The notes under the pieces: model-generated
Databases searched by the model: none
Told to the model about the DNA's origin: nothing
The model's input: the letters and a program-made list of their open reading frames with translations, nothing else
NCBI GenBank assembly: GCA_037190845.1
Contig: JBBCJI010000005.1
Location: 62,001-126,000, forward strand
From: JBEBVQ01 sp037190845
GTDB taxonomy: Bacteria; Bacteroidota; Bacteroidia; Chitinophagales; Chitinophagaceae
Direction: 5' to 3'
DNA length: 64,000 nt
Position numbers and translations under genes: made by a program
Shown: positions 43,321 to 52,833 of the stretch, one piece after another
How the letters are laid out: each line of letters opens with the position of its first letter
Numbering within the stretch: the first letter of the stretch is position 1

Positions 43321-46300
43321 ATGAAGAAATACTACTATTTATCAGCCCTACAATTTTGTTGTATAGTATTGCTGACCCAGGTAGCTCCGGCCCAGGTGAC
43401 GGATACAGGCGCTCAATGGACATGGGTATCCGGTGAAAGTATCACCCTGGACAGAGGCGCCGCTCCGACCCAGGGCGTGGAGGCAGCCGGTAACAGGCCA
43501 TCTTCAAGGATGGGTGCCGTAAGCTGGACAGATACTGCCGGCAATTTCTGGTTTTTCGGAGGAGATTATAATGGCGTGAACTGGCTGAATGACCTGTGGC
43601 GGTATAATGTTACCACTGGCATGTGGATGTGGGTGAAAGGTAGTTTTTCCCCGTCAAGCAATGATGGCTTCCGCCGGGTCGGCGTTTATGGCACAAAGGG
43701 CGTAGCCGCACCAGCGAATACGCCCGGAGGGCACGAGTGCGCTGTTTCCTGGAAAGATAAGCAGGGCAAATTCTGGTTTTTTGGCGGTTGGGGGTATGGA
43801 GAAAGCGCTTCCGAAGGCTTTTTGAACGATATGTGGAAATATGATCCGGCTACGAATAACTGGACATGGATGTCGGGAGAAAAGACCATAAATCCCTCGG
43901 GTAACTACGGTACAAAAGGAGTGGCCGCTTCAACAAACCAACCCCGTGCACGCGGGTACGACTGGGCCGGCGGCGCTGCTGCCGGCTGGATGGACACCGC
44001 CGGTAACTTCTGGGTATTTGGCGGCCGCGGCTATAATAAGGCCAATACGGCTCAGGGGCATCTGAACGACCTGTGGAAGTATGACCTTGCTGCGGGTATG
44101 TGGACATGGGTGGGCGGTTCGGATGAGTCGAACCAGACGGGAAATTACGGTACAAAAGGTACGGCTGCCACAACCAACCAGCCGGGCTCCCGTTATGCAC
44201 CCACGTACTGGACAGACAATACGGGTAAGTTCTGGTTATTCGGAGGGTACGGATATGATAAGAATGGCGGAACTATTGTCTCGCTGAATGACCTCTGGCG
44301 CTATGATCCTGCTACGGGATTGTGGACATGGATGCATGGGTCAGATGTGGGCAATGCAAATGGCATTTATGGCGTACGGGGCGTGGCAAATCCCGCCAAC
44401 ACACCGGGCGGGAGAAGGTCTATGGGGACAGGAGAGCACTGGGTAGATGTAAACGGCAGGCTATGGCTTTATGGAGGAGAAGGATATGCCCGTACCGGCA
44501 CGGCGGGGCAGTTGTCAGATCTATGGATGTATGATCCGGCTACTAACCAATGGACATGGATGAAGGGTGCAGATAACACGAGCAACACGAGCCCCACTCG
44601 GGGAACAAAGGGCACGCCGAGTCCTACCAATCAACCTGGTACCAGGCTCAACTCCGTCCGCTGGAAAGATCCGGCAGGTAACTTTTGGTTGTATGGCGCC
44701 CTGGTCCAGGAGCCTGGTGTCGTGTTCAAGTCAGACCTCTGGCGCCTGGCCCCGATACTTCCCGTGACACCACCCCAGCCGGGTCTTTTTACGGCTGCCA
44801 AGCCAAATGTGTGCGTAGGCGAGTCGAATGTAACCTACACCATACCTTCTGTAACAGGAGCTACTTCATACGACTGGGAATATAGTGGCACAAATACCAC
44901 CCTGACGGCCAATACCACAACCCCGACCAACAGCATAAGCTTTGCGGCCAACGCCACCGGCGGTACGCTGCGTGTCCGTGCCGTGAATGCCGGTGGTAGC
45001 AGCCCCTGGCGTGATACAATTATTACGGTGAATGCACTGCCGACGGTTTCGTCAACGAACACCGGTAACCGTTCGATCTGTTCGGGCGACAGCCTGCAGT
45101 TGACAGCCAGCGGCAGCAGCGGTGTGAGCTACCAATGGAAGCAGGGTACGACCAACGTAGGCACGAACAACGCTACCTATTATGCGAAGACAGCCGGTAA
45201 CTATACGGTAACGGTAACGAACACAACGACGAACTGTTCTGCGACTTCAACCCCGGCAACAGTGCTGCAGGTGAATACACTTCCGACCGTGACATCCACG
45301 AATACAGGCGCGCGTTCGATCTGTTCGGGAGACAGCCTGCTGCTGACAGCCAGCGGTAGCAGCGGTGTGAGCTACCAATGGAAGCAGGGTACGACGAACG
45401 TAGGTACCAACAGCGCTACCTATTATGCGAAGACGCCGGGTAACTACACCGTGACGGCAACAAACGCCAACAACTGTTCTGCGACTTCCACCCCGGCGAC
45501 GGTTTTGACGGTCAACAATTTGCCGACCGTGACATCCACGAATACAGGGGCCCGTTCGATCTGTGCAGGCGACAGCCTGCTGCTGACGGCCAGCGGCAGC
45601 AGCGGTGTGAGCTACCAATGGAAAGAAGGTACGACGAACGTAGGCACGGGCGCTACTTATTATGCGAAGACTGCGGGCAGCTACATGGTTACGGCAACGA
45701 ACGCGAACAACTGTTCGGCGACGTCGACTCCTGCTACGACACTGACGGTCAACGCGCTTCCTGTGGTATCTGTAACGGCGGGCGGTCCTGTGGAACTGTG
45801 TACCGGTGGTACGGTAACACTGACGGCCACGCAGCTTTCCGGCACGGATTACCAGTGGAAGGAGGGCAGCACAAACATAGGTACGAACACGAATACCTAT
45901 GCAGCAAGTGCGACCGGATCGTACAAAGTAGTAGCCACGACAACAGCAACAGGTTGTGCGGACAGCACACAACCGTTGGATGTATTTGTATATAACCGTC
46001 CATCAGTATTACTGACGCCCGGTGATACGGCATTTTGTGAAGGTGGTCTGGTGACGCTTGAGGTAGAGAGTCAGGATACGGGTTTGACATACGTGTGGAA
46101 GAACGGCAGTACGGTGATCCCGCTGGCGAGTGCTTATTTCCTGGAGATCACGGAGACGGGTGACTATACGGTAGAGGTAGGCCGCGCTTCTGTTGCGGGT
46201 TGTGATACGGTAACGAATGAGGTGACGGTGACGGTACACCCGTTACCGGTAGCGGAAGTGACCTGGGATGGAGAGATACTTCATGCGACACCGGGATATG

Positions 46301-46701
46301 CCGGTTACCAGTGGAATACAGGCAGCCAGCCGGTCATCGGTGAGACAGACTCAACCTTCCGGCCGTCGGCCGACGGTGACTATTCGGTGATGGTCACGGA
46401 CAGCAACGGTTGCATCCAGACATCTCCGGTATATAATGTGAAGGTTGGTGTGAATGATATTGCCAGCCTGGCCAAACAGATAAAAATATATCCCAATCCT
46501 GCACAGGCTGAGATTTATATAGAAGCGCCGGTAGCAGTTGATGTATATATGACTGGTCCCGAAGGACGGATTTTGATGAAACGGGAAAACGTTGCCGGCC
46601 GGCTGGACATCAGTGCGCTGCCAGTCGGACTATACCTGCTGCGGATTGCAGACCGTGATGGTATGCCTCTCAGGACGGAAAAGGTGCTTAAGACAGAATA
46701 G
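43321..46701 (+). CDS. T9SS-secreted Kelch-repeat and Ig-like-repeat protein
   Basis: A secreted protein of 1126 aa; the ATG at 43321 (MKKYYYLSALQFCC to APAQ) gives the signal peptide. Residues 25-480 hold six Kelch-type units, each with WTDTAGNFWFFGG, LNDLWRYD and WTWMKG variants, forming a likely beta-propeller. Then come repeated Ig-like units of about 80 aa (LPTVTSTNTGARSIC, SYQWKQGTTNVGT, YYAKTAGNYTVT), three of them nearly identical even in DNA, followed by two or three diverged units. The C-terminus (KIYPNPAQAEIYIEAP to MPLRTEKVLKTE) is a T9SS type A sorting domain. Possible adhesin; ligand unknown. Confidence 0.9.
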   Translation: MKKYYYLSALQFCCIVLLTQVAPAQVTDTGAQWTWVSGESITLDRGAAPTQGVEAAGNRPSSRMGAVSWTDTAGNFWFFGGDYNGVNWLNDLWRYNVTTGMWMWVKGSFSPSSNDGFRRVGVYGTKGVAAPANTPGGHECAVSWKDKQGKFWFFGGWGYGESASEGFLNDMWKYDPATNNWTWMSGEKTINPSGNYGTKGVAASTNQPRARGYDWAGGAAAGWMDTAGNFWVFGGRGYNKANTAQGHLNDLWKYDLAAGMWTWVGGSDESNQTGNYGTKGTAATTNQPGSRYAPTYWTDNTGKFWLFGGYGYDKNGGTIVSLNDLWRYDPATGLWTWMHGSDVGNANGIYGVRGVANPANTPGGRRSMGTGEHWVDVNGRLWLYGGEGYARTGTAGQLSDLWMYDPATNQWTWMKGADNTSNTSPTRGTKGTPSPTNQPGTRLNSVRWKDPAGNFWLYGALVQEPGVVFKSDLWRLAPILPVTPPQPGLFTAAKPNVCVGESNVTYTIPSVTGATSYDWEYSGTNTTLTANTTTPTNSISFAANATGGTLRVRAVNAGGSSPWRDTIITVNALPTVSSTNTGNRSICSGDSLQLTASGSSGVSYQWKQGTTNVGTNNATYYAKTAGNYTVTVTNTTTNCSATSTPATVLQVNTLPTVTSTNTGARSICSGDSLLLTASGSSGVSYQWKQGTTNVGTNSATYYAKTPGNYTVTATNANNCSATSTPATVLTVNNLPTVTSTNTGARSICAGDSLLLTASGSSGVSYQWKEGTTNVGTGATYYAKTAGSYMVTATNANNCSATSTPATTLTVNALPVVSVTAGGPVELCTGGTVTLTATQLSGTDYQWKEGSTNIGTNTNTYAASATGSYKVVATTTATGCADSTQPLDVFVYNRPSVLLTPGDTAFCEGGLVTLEVESQDTGLTYVWKNGSTVIPLASAYFLEITETGDYTVEVGRASVAGCDTVTNEVTVTVHPLPVAEVTWDGEILHATPGYAGYQWNTGSQPVIGETDSTFRPSADGDYSVMVTDSNGCIQTSPVYNVKVGVNDIASLAKQIKIYPNPAQAEIYIEAPVAVDVYMTGPEGRILMKRENVAGRLDISALPVGLYLLRIADRDGMPLRTEKVLKTE
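45031..45750 (+). repeat. Three near-identical tandem repeats inside the Kelch/Ig-like gene
   Basis: Units at about 45031-45273, 45274-45513 and 45514-45750 (243, 240 and 237 bp) share long identical stretches, including the segments coding GDSL.LTASGSSGVSYQWK and TTNVGT. A fourth, diverged unit begins at 45751. The DNA similarity suggests recent duplication or homogenisation. Confidence 0.8.
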
Positions 46702-46737
46702 TGTCGTGTATCTAAAAGCCTCTAAACCCAATATGTT

Positions 46738-48918
46738 ATGATCCATATCTTCTGTAACAAGAAACGACATGGACGCAGGATATACAGGGCAGCCAGTTGC
46801 TGGCTGCTCCTGTTTATACTTTTTTCCGCGTCCGTAAAAGCGCAGTTTACCAATGGCAATTTCAGCGCCGGCACATTCGGATGTCCGCCGGGCGGCGGAT
46901 GGACTACTGGTAGTCCCAATGCCGAACGTACCGCGGCATTACAGCCGAACCGGCCTGGCGATTACTGGATAGATCTTACGCCCTGCGGTGGATGGGGTAA
47001 TGGCGCCTGGATAGAGCAGGCAGTGCCTGTGGTTGTGGGTAACTGCTATTATATCGAATTTGAAATAGCAGCGCATTGCGGATGGGATGGCAGCGACGGT
47101 GGCGTAAATATTACACTGGACGGGCAACCCTTAGGTGGACGCATTTACAATGATACCTTCAACTGTACATCATCTCCCGGCGGTACGCAGTTAGAATGGA
47201 AGGTCAGAACTTCTCCCCTCTTTACTGCCGTCAATAATCCTACCGTGATACGGTTTACAGGAGACGGACGCTTTTCGGATCTCAGCGTTGCCTGGAATGG
47301 ATCTCCGAAAGGTGCACCCGGTAACCCGGGTGTGATTGCTCTGGATAACATCGTCCTGGTATCTGCAGGTATCTCAACAGGTAGCCTGTCGCTCGGTAAT
47401 GATACGACCTTTTGTGGCAGCTTCTCGCATGTGCTGGATGCCAGCCCCGGCATGACCTCCTACCAATGGAGTACCGGTGACGTGGGCCAGACAGTTACTA
47501 TTACCAATCCGGGTACTTACTGGTGTACGGTCACTTCGCCGTGCGCCACTGCTTCAGACACGATTCGCATCTCGCAGGCATCGTTGCCGCAGGTGCATCT
47601 CGGCGCTGATATCACCGCCTGTGAAGGCGATACAGTGGTCCTTACCCATACGGGCGGCGGTTTTGTAAATCCCGTCTACCAATGGAGTACCGGTGCCACT
47701 ACACCGACGATCCGTGTCACCGGCACCGGCGCTTATGTGCTGACTGTCGAAGACCAGGGCTGCAGCGCTTCCGATACGATAGCGGTTACCACTCTTCCTT
47801 TCCCTGTGATCAATCTGGGTAATGACACCAGCCTGTGCGTCACTGCCCTGCCGCTGACATTACGGTCTCCACAGCCACCGGGTAGTCACTACCTGTGGAG
47901 CAATGGTTTGTCCGATACCACGCTCGAAGTGACCAAAAGCGGCAGGTACTGGCTGCAGGTATCGCTGGGCAATTGTGTAAGCAGTGATACCATTTTCGTA
48001 GATGCCGTCCCTGATCCGTTGGTATACATAGGTGCAGATACCATTATCTGCGAGCAATTCCCCCATCGTATAGGGACAGAGATCGCGGGGAGCACATATC
48101 GCTGGAATACAGGAGAAACGACGCCGTATATTCATGTCCGCAGTACCGGCAGCTATTCTCTGGAAGTAAATCTCGACGGATGTATGGTAGCTGATACCGT
48201 GCAGATCACAGCCATGCCTGTGCCGGATCCGGGTCTGGATTCCGCCAGGGATATATGCCCGGAACAGACGATCATACTTGATGCCACCTATGAAACAAAC
48301 AGCAATTATCTGTGGAGTACCGGGGAAACTACGGCAGCAATTGCTGTCACATCCCCGGGACGGTATTCGGTACAGGTCACATCCGTCTATCATTGTATAG
48401 GTACAGATACCATTCTGTTGAATCCATACCCTCTCCCGTCCGTATTCCTGCAGGAAGATACCACTGTTTGCGAAGAAACCCCGTTGCTTTTATCGCCGCT
48501 GCAGCTCAACGCAGATTCGCTTGTTTGGTCGGATGGCACTGTTGGTAATGTGTTATCCGTGAGATATGGCGGCACCTATGTGGTGACCGCAGTGAACAAA
48601 TGCGGCAATAACGCTGATACGATTGTTGTAAAGCAGATATTCTGTGATATCTGGTTACCCAATGCATTTACACCAAACGGCGATGGTGTCAATGACGTTT
48701 TCCGCGTGCTGGGTAATGTGGGAAGATTAACAGACTTCGGGCTGGGCATTTATAACCGTTGGGGAGAACGTATATTTTTTACGCAGGACAAATACAGCGG
48801 CTGGGACGGTATACATAGAAATCTGCCGTCACTGCTGGGCACATATGTATACATGCTGGAGTACAGTATAGAGGGGAAACCCTACCTGCAGAAAGGAAAT
48901 TTTCATTTACTGCGATAA
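46738..48918 (+). CDS. T9SS-secreted Ig-like-repeat protein with CHU_C domain
   Basis: A 726-aa secreted protein. A basic N-terminus and hydrophobic core (SCWLLLFILFSASVKAQ) form the signal peptide. Residues 33-220 form a jelly-roll-like region (GCPPGGGWTTGSPNAE; YYIEFEIAAHCGWDG; IRFTGDGRFSDL). About six Ig-like units follow, each with LGNDTTFC or similar, YQWSTG and GTYW.TV. The C-terminal 90 residues (LPNAFTPNGDGVNDVFRV, IYNRWGERIF, WDGIHR) form the CHU_C type B sorting domain. It follows the Kelch/Ig gene by 36 bp, so an operon is likely. Confidence 0.9.
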   Translation: MIHIFCNKKRHGRRIYRAASCWLLLFILFSASVKAQFTNGNFSAGTFGCPPGGGWTTGSPNAERTAALQPNRPGDYWIDLTPCGGWGNGAWIEQAVPVVVGNCYYIEFEIAAHCGWDGSDGGVNITLDGQPLGGRIYNDTFNCTSSPGGTQLEWKVRTSPLFTAVNNPTVIRFTGDGRFSDLSVAWNGSPKGAPGNPGVIALDNIVLVSAGISTGSLSLGNDTTFCGSFSHVLDASPGMTSYQWSTGDVGQTVTITNPGTYWCTVTSPCATASDTIRISQASLPQVHLGADITACEGDTVVLTHTGGGFVNPVYQWSTGATTPTIRVTGTGAYVLTVEDQGCSASDTIAVTTLPFPVINLGNDTSLCVTALPLTLRSPQPPGSHYLWSNGLSDTTLEVTKSGRYWLQVSLGNCVSSDTIFVDAVPDPLVYIGADTIICEQFPHRIGTEIAGSTYRWNTGETTPYIHVRSTGSYSLEVNLDGCMVADTVQITAMPVPDPGLDSARDICPEQTIILDATYETNSNYLWSTGETTAAIAVTSPGRYSVQVTSVYHCIGTDTILLNPYPLPSVFLQEDTTVCEETPLLLSPLQLNADSLVWSDGTVGNVLSVRYGGTYVVTAVNKCGNNADTIVVKQIFCDIWLPNAFTPNGDGVNDVFRVLGNVGRLTDFGLGIYNRWGERIFFTQDKYSGWDGIHRNLPSLLGTYVYMLEYSIEGKPYLQKGNFHLLR

Positions 48919-49020
48919 ATATGTTTGATAGGAAGATGTGCTGGTGCCTGATATCCTCAACGGCTAAACACATAAAAGTGTATGCACATCTTCCATATCA
49001 CACACATCCAACACATCATT

Positions 49021-50937
49021 ATGAAATACATCAGAAAAAAACTTGCTGCTGCAGGTATGTTATGTATCCCCCTGGCTCTTTCCGCACAGTCTCCTGGCTG
49101 GTTTACGAAAGTGACCACAGAAGTGGGGATGAACGTGAGCGGGACGCAACAGCTAAGCGTGGCGGACGTGAATAACGACGGATATCCGGATATTATTACC
49201 ATTAATACGGCGCCGGATGAGAGTATCTATACGGTCCGCAAGCCGGTCCGTGTGTATCTGAACACCCAGGATCCGGGCAGCAACAATACGAAAGCACGGA
49301 AGTTTATAGACATCACCTCCCAGACACAGGTAAACATTGTACCGCCGGACACAGGCAATAACGCAAACTGTTTTACGCTGGCCGATTTTGACAACGATGG
49401 TAACATAGATCTGGTGACAGGGAACTATTACCACCGCCTTGAAAGCTACCTGCTCCCCAACGACCGGGTACAGTTTTATCTTGGGGACGGCACCGGGAAC
49501 TTCACATGGAAGCCGGGAAACGGACTGTCTGCGATAGGTCTGGCGAATATCCGCATGATGAGCGCATTGGATTATGACCGTGACGGGAACCTGGACCTGT
49601 TTATCGCGGTATGGTTCAAGGACTATTCGAACAATGTATGGGATCACGGCTACCTGATGAAGGGTAACGGCGACGGGACATTCACGGACGTGACCACGTC
49701 GAGCGGTATCGGGAATTATCAGGAGCCGATGTACGGTGCTGCTGCGACAGACTGGAACAACGACTGCCTGCCGGATATTCTGACGGCGCCGTACTGTCGG
49801 ACAGGCGGGAAACTGTTCCGCAATGAAGGGAACGGCCAGTTTACAGACGTGTCAGATCAGGCGGGTTATGACCTGTACAAGATGGGCGCCGGGCAACCGG
49901 CATGCACATTTTCGGTGATCCCGGAAGACGTGAATAATGACGGTTACATGGACGCCTTTCTGTCGGTGGTGCACGGCGGGAACGGGACGGGGCAGTTCCG
50001 GTCTACAATAGCGATGAACCAGGGCCCTGCAAATAATTACCATTTTGAGATCAACAACAACCTGTTGCCCGTGTCGCCACCGGTGTCAAACCACCGCGGG
50101 GATTACGACGGAGCATTTATAGACTTCGACAATGACGGGCTGAAAGACCTGATCATGACACAGGGGACATACATGCCTGCGACCGACCGGACGTATTTCT
50201 GGAAGCAGCAGGCGGATCATACTTTTGTTGAAATTACCAGTGCGCTGGATCTGCTGGTGCCTGAATTGAAGAGCACGATCACGCTCGAAGCATTTGATTT
50301 TGACCTGGATGGAGATGACGATTTTCTGGTTCACGGAAGCATGGGGTTTGATATCTGGCGTAATGATATCGGGAATAAAAACAACTGGATAGGCATTCGC
50401 GCTATACCCCTATCGGGTGGTATTAACCGTAGTGGCATCGGGGCGCGTATCTACGTGTATTATGACGGGAAGATGCAAATGCGTGAAGTGATGGCTGGCC
50501 GAGGCCAGCACGCGGGCCAGCAGCCGTTTACAATGAACTTCGGCCTGGGTGATGCAGATCGTGTAGACTCGGTGACGATAAGGTGGCCGGATGGGAACTG
50601 CAGCGAGAAAACAATCTATAATCCTCCGGTTAACACCATTACGGGTATCAATAGCTTTCCCACCGGAGTGCCGGAGGTTGCATCCGAGGGCGTACATTTA
50701 AAAATATTCCCGAATCCTACTTCAGATTATGTTGTGGTCCAGGGCGCTCATATTGTTGCATCTATGAGCAGTGTAGCTGTACTGGATATAACCGGGCGGC
50801 CTGTGAACATATCCCGGGCCGTAAGCGATATGGATAAAATTGTATTCGACCTCTCTGGTGTTGCGGCAGGTGTGTACCTGATCCAGATCAGCCTGCCGGG
50901 TCAGGAAGTGGAGATATACAAAGTAACCAGGCAGTAG
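49021..50937 (+). CDS. T9SS-secreted FG-GAP/ASPIC (CRTAC1-like) protein
   Basis: A secreted protein of 638 aa from the ATG at 49021 (MKYIRKKLAAAGMLC to LSAQ). Seven calcium-binding-type FG-GAP/VCBS loops are visible: DVNNDGYPDI, DFDNDGNIDLV, DYDRDGNLDLF, DWNNDCLPDIL, DVNNDGYMDAF, DFDNDGLKDLI and DFDLDGDDDFL, forming a predicted beta-propeller. An ASPIC/UnbV domain follows (GGINRSGIGARIYVY; GDADRVDSVTIRWPDG). The end (KIFPNPTSDYVVVQ to EVEIYKVTRQ) is a T9SS type A sorting domain. It is the third of three consecutive cargo genes on the plus strand. Confidence 0.92.
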   Translation: MKYIRKKLAAAGMLCIPLALSAQSPGWFTKVTTEVGMNVSGTQQLSVADVNNDGYPDIITINTAPDESIYTVRKPVRVYLNTQDPGSNNTKARKFIDITSQTQVNIVPPDTGNNANCFTLADFDNDGNIDLVTGNYYHRLESYLLPNDRVQFYLGDGTGNFTWKPGNGLSAIGLANIRMMSALDYDRDGNLDLFIAVWFKDYSNNVWDHGYLMKGNGDGTFTDVTTSSGIGNYQEPMYGAAATDWNNDCLPDILTAPYCRTGGKLFRNEGNGQFTDVSDQAGYDLYKMGAGQPACTFSVIPEDVNNDGYMDAFLSVVHGGNGTGQFRSTIAMNQGPANNYHFEINNNLLPVSPPVSNHRGDYDGAFIDFDNDGLKDLIMTQGTYMPATDRTYFWKQQADHTFVEITSALDLLVPELKSTITLEAFDFDLDGDDDFLVHGSMGFDIWRNDIGNKNNWIGIRAIPLSGGINRSGIGARIYVYYDGKMQMREVMAGRGQHAGQQPFTMNFGLGDADRVDSVTIRWPDGNCSEKTIYNPPVNTITGINSFPTGVPEVASEGVHLKIFPNPTSDYVVVQGAHIVASMSSVAVLDITGRPVNISRAVSDMDKIVFDLSGVAAGVYLIQISLPGQEVEIYKVTRQ

Positions 50938-50948
50938 GGAATGAAATG

Positions 50949-50992
50949 AATGTGTTGAATGTGAGAAATGTGATAAGCACATTCAATACATT
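50949..50992. terminator. Hairpin between convergent genes, likely terminator
   Basis: Arms AATGTGTTGAATGTG (50949-50963) and CACATTCAATACATT (50978-50992) pair at 14 of 15 positions, between the ends of the ASPIC protein gene and the ABC transporter gene. There is no long U-tract, so termination efficiency is uncertain; it may also be another repeat family. Confidence 0.5.
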
Positions 50993-51013
50993 TACCACAC
51001 TTTCAAACAAAGT

Positions 51014-52774
51014 CTAAACCGGCTCTTCCTGTGTTTTGGAAAGAAGCTGATAGTATGCGCCACGACGGGTAACGAGCGTATCGTGATCGCCCGCTTCCGC
51101 TACCTTCCCCCGATCCATCACAATAATGTGATCCGCTTTCCGGATGGTGGAAAGCCGGTGTGCGATGATGATGGATGTGCGCCCTTTTATCAGTGTGTCT
51201 ATTGCCTGTTGTATCAGTTGTTCGCTTTCGCTGTCTACCGATGAAGTAGCTTCATCAAGCACCAATATGGACGGGTTGTAGATCAGTACGCGGGCAAAAG
51301 AGATTAACTGCCGCTGTCCTTGTGACAGGGTATTGCCGCGTTCCATTACATCAAAATCATAGCCGCCCGGTAATTGCAGGATGAATCTGTGCAGTCCCAG
51401 TAATTGACAGATATCTTCTACCTGTTGGCGGGAAATATCCGGATCCCGGAGTGTAATGTTGTCGTGTATTGTACCGGAAAAGAGAAATAAGTCCTGCAAT
51501 ACAATGCCAATATATTTACGCAGGCTGTAAATGTCATATTCATGCAGATCCCTGCCGTCAATCCGGATGCTGCCGCTATTGATCTCGTACATCCGGTTGA
51601 GGATGCTGATGATCGAAGTCTTACCTGCACCGGTGTGTCCTACGATCGCCATCGTCTTACCGGCCGGGATATGGAATGAGATGCCATTCAATACCGGTAT
51701 GCCGGGCTTATAGCTGAAATGAACGTTCTCAAATAAAATATCTCCTCTGATTTTTTCCGGCCTGTAATTTCCGTTGTGCTGCATGTGCTCGTTGCTGTCG
51801 AGCACAGAAAAAATGCGCTCGCCGGCTACCATCCCCATCTGGAGCACATTGAATTTATCCGCCATCATTCGCAGCGGACGGAACAGGAGGTTGAGGTACA
51901 TGACGAATGCAATGACTACGCCTGCAGTTACCTCGTAATTGATAAGTCTTGCTGCTCCCCACCACACCAGCAGACCCATGCTGGCGGCAAGGATGATCTC
52001 TACTACCGGGAAGAATACCGAGTAGGCAAAGATGCCTTTGATATTAGCATTTCTGTGTTCGAGGTTTATCTCTCTGAACTTTTCCATTTCTCTTGCCTCC
52101 GCACCGGAAGCCTGTACCAGCTGCATGCCGGTGATATGTTCCTGCGCAAAGGCATTGAGTCGGGCGACGGCATTGCGTACCCGCTGAAATGATTTGCGCA
52201 CACTTTCCTTGAAGATATAGGTTGCGATGACCAGCGCCGGAAAGGAAGCCAGGCACACCAGGGTAAGTTTCCAGTCGGTGCAGAACATGACGATAATGAT
52301 CGCGATGATGGTGAGTATATCCGATACAATGGAAATAAATCCTTCGGAAAAGGTGTCGTTTACAGCTTCCGTATCATTGATGGTGCGGGTGGTCAGTGTG
52401 CCGATGGCTGTTTTGTCGTAATAGGAAAGATTCTGGTGAAGTATCTTCCTGAATACGGCCTTCCGGATATCATTTACAACGGACTGTCCAAGCCAGTTGG
52501 TGCGATACAGGAACCAGAAACGGAGTCCGCTCTCGATCAGCAGGATGCCCAGTTGTATGATACTGATCATGACCAGTCCGTATACCAGTTGGCTGCTGAT
52601 GTATTTGTCTACCGATACCTGTATGAGGTAGGGACGTACCGGCGCCAGCGCTGCCAGCACCAGGGTCATAATGATGGCAAAGACAAAAGTTTTCCGGTAA
52701 GGGGCAATAAAAGAAAGCAAGCGCCGCAGCAGGCGGAAGTCAACGATTTTTTTTATGGAATGAGGGGCTGCCAA
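51014..52774 (-). CDS. MsbA-like ABC exporter (fused permease-ATPase)
   Basis: A 586-aa half-transporter that works as a homodimer. Six membrane helices occupy residues 20-310 (FVFAIIMTLVLAALAPV; LVYGLVMISIIQLGILL). The ATPase has Walker A GHTGAGKTSI near 370, Q-loop IGIVLQDLFLFSG, signature LSQGQRQLIS, Walker B ILVLDEATSSVD and switch His in IIAHRLST. The frame opens with a TTG codon at 52774; the first in-frame ATG lies within the first membrane helix, so TTG is the probable start. A lipid or drug is the likely substrate, but it cannot be specified. Confidence 0.9.
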   Translation of the reverse strand: MAAPHSIKKIVDFRLLRRLLSFIAPYRKTFVFAIIMTLVLAALAPVRPYLIQVSVDKYISSQLVYGLVMISIIQLGILLIESGLRFWFLYRTNWLGQSVVNDIRKAVFRKILHQNLSYYDKTAIGTLTTRTINDTEAVNDTFSEGFISIVSDILTIIAIIIVMFCTDWKLTLVCLASFPALVIATYIFKESVRKSFQRVRNAVARLNAFAQEHITGMQLVQASGAEAREMEKFREINLEHRNANIKGIFAYSVFFPVVEIILAASMGLLVWWGAARLINYEVTAGVVIAFVMYLNLLFRPLRMMADKFNVLQMGMVAGERIFSVLDSNEHMQHNGNYRPEKIRGDILFENVHFSYKPGIPVLNGISFHIPAGKTMAIVGHTGAGKTSIISILNRMYEINSGSIRIDGRDLHEYDIYSLRKYIGIVLQDLFLFSGTIHDNITLRDPDISRQQVEDICQLLGLHRFILQLPGGYDFDVMERGNTLSQGQRQLISFARVLIYNPSILVLDEATSSVDSESEQLIQQAIDTLIKGRTSIIIAHRLSTIRKADHIIVMDRGKVAEAGDHDTLVTRRGAYYQLLSKTQEEPV

Positions 52775-52833
52775 ATATTCTTCTGTAATATGCTATCATG
52801 CTGTACCGTGAAACTGATCTGCATCCGTTTACC

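Noticed and set aside
45031..45750. CRISPR-like regular repeats
   Set aside because: The units are about 240 bp, in frame and coding for Ig-like domains; there are no short repeats with unique spacers.
45247..45972. 241-codon minus-strand frame rich in Arg, Cys and Thr
   Set aside because: It is the antisense of the tandem Ig-like repeats, and its composition simply mirrors them.
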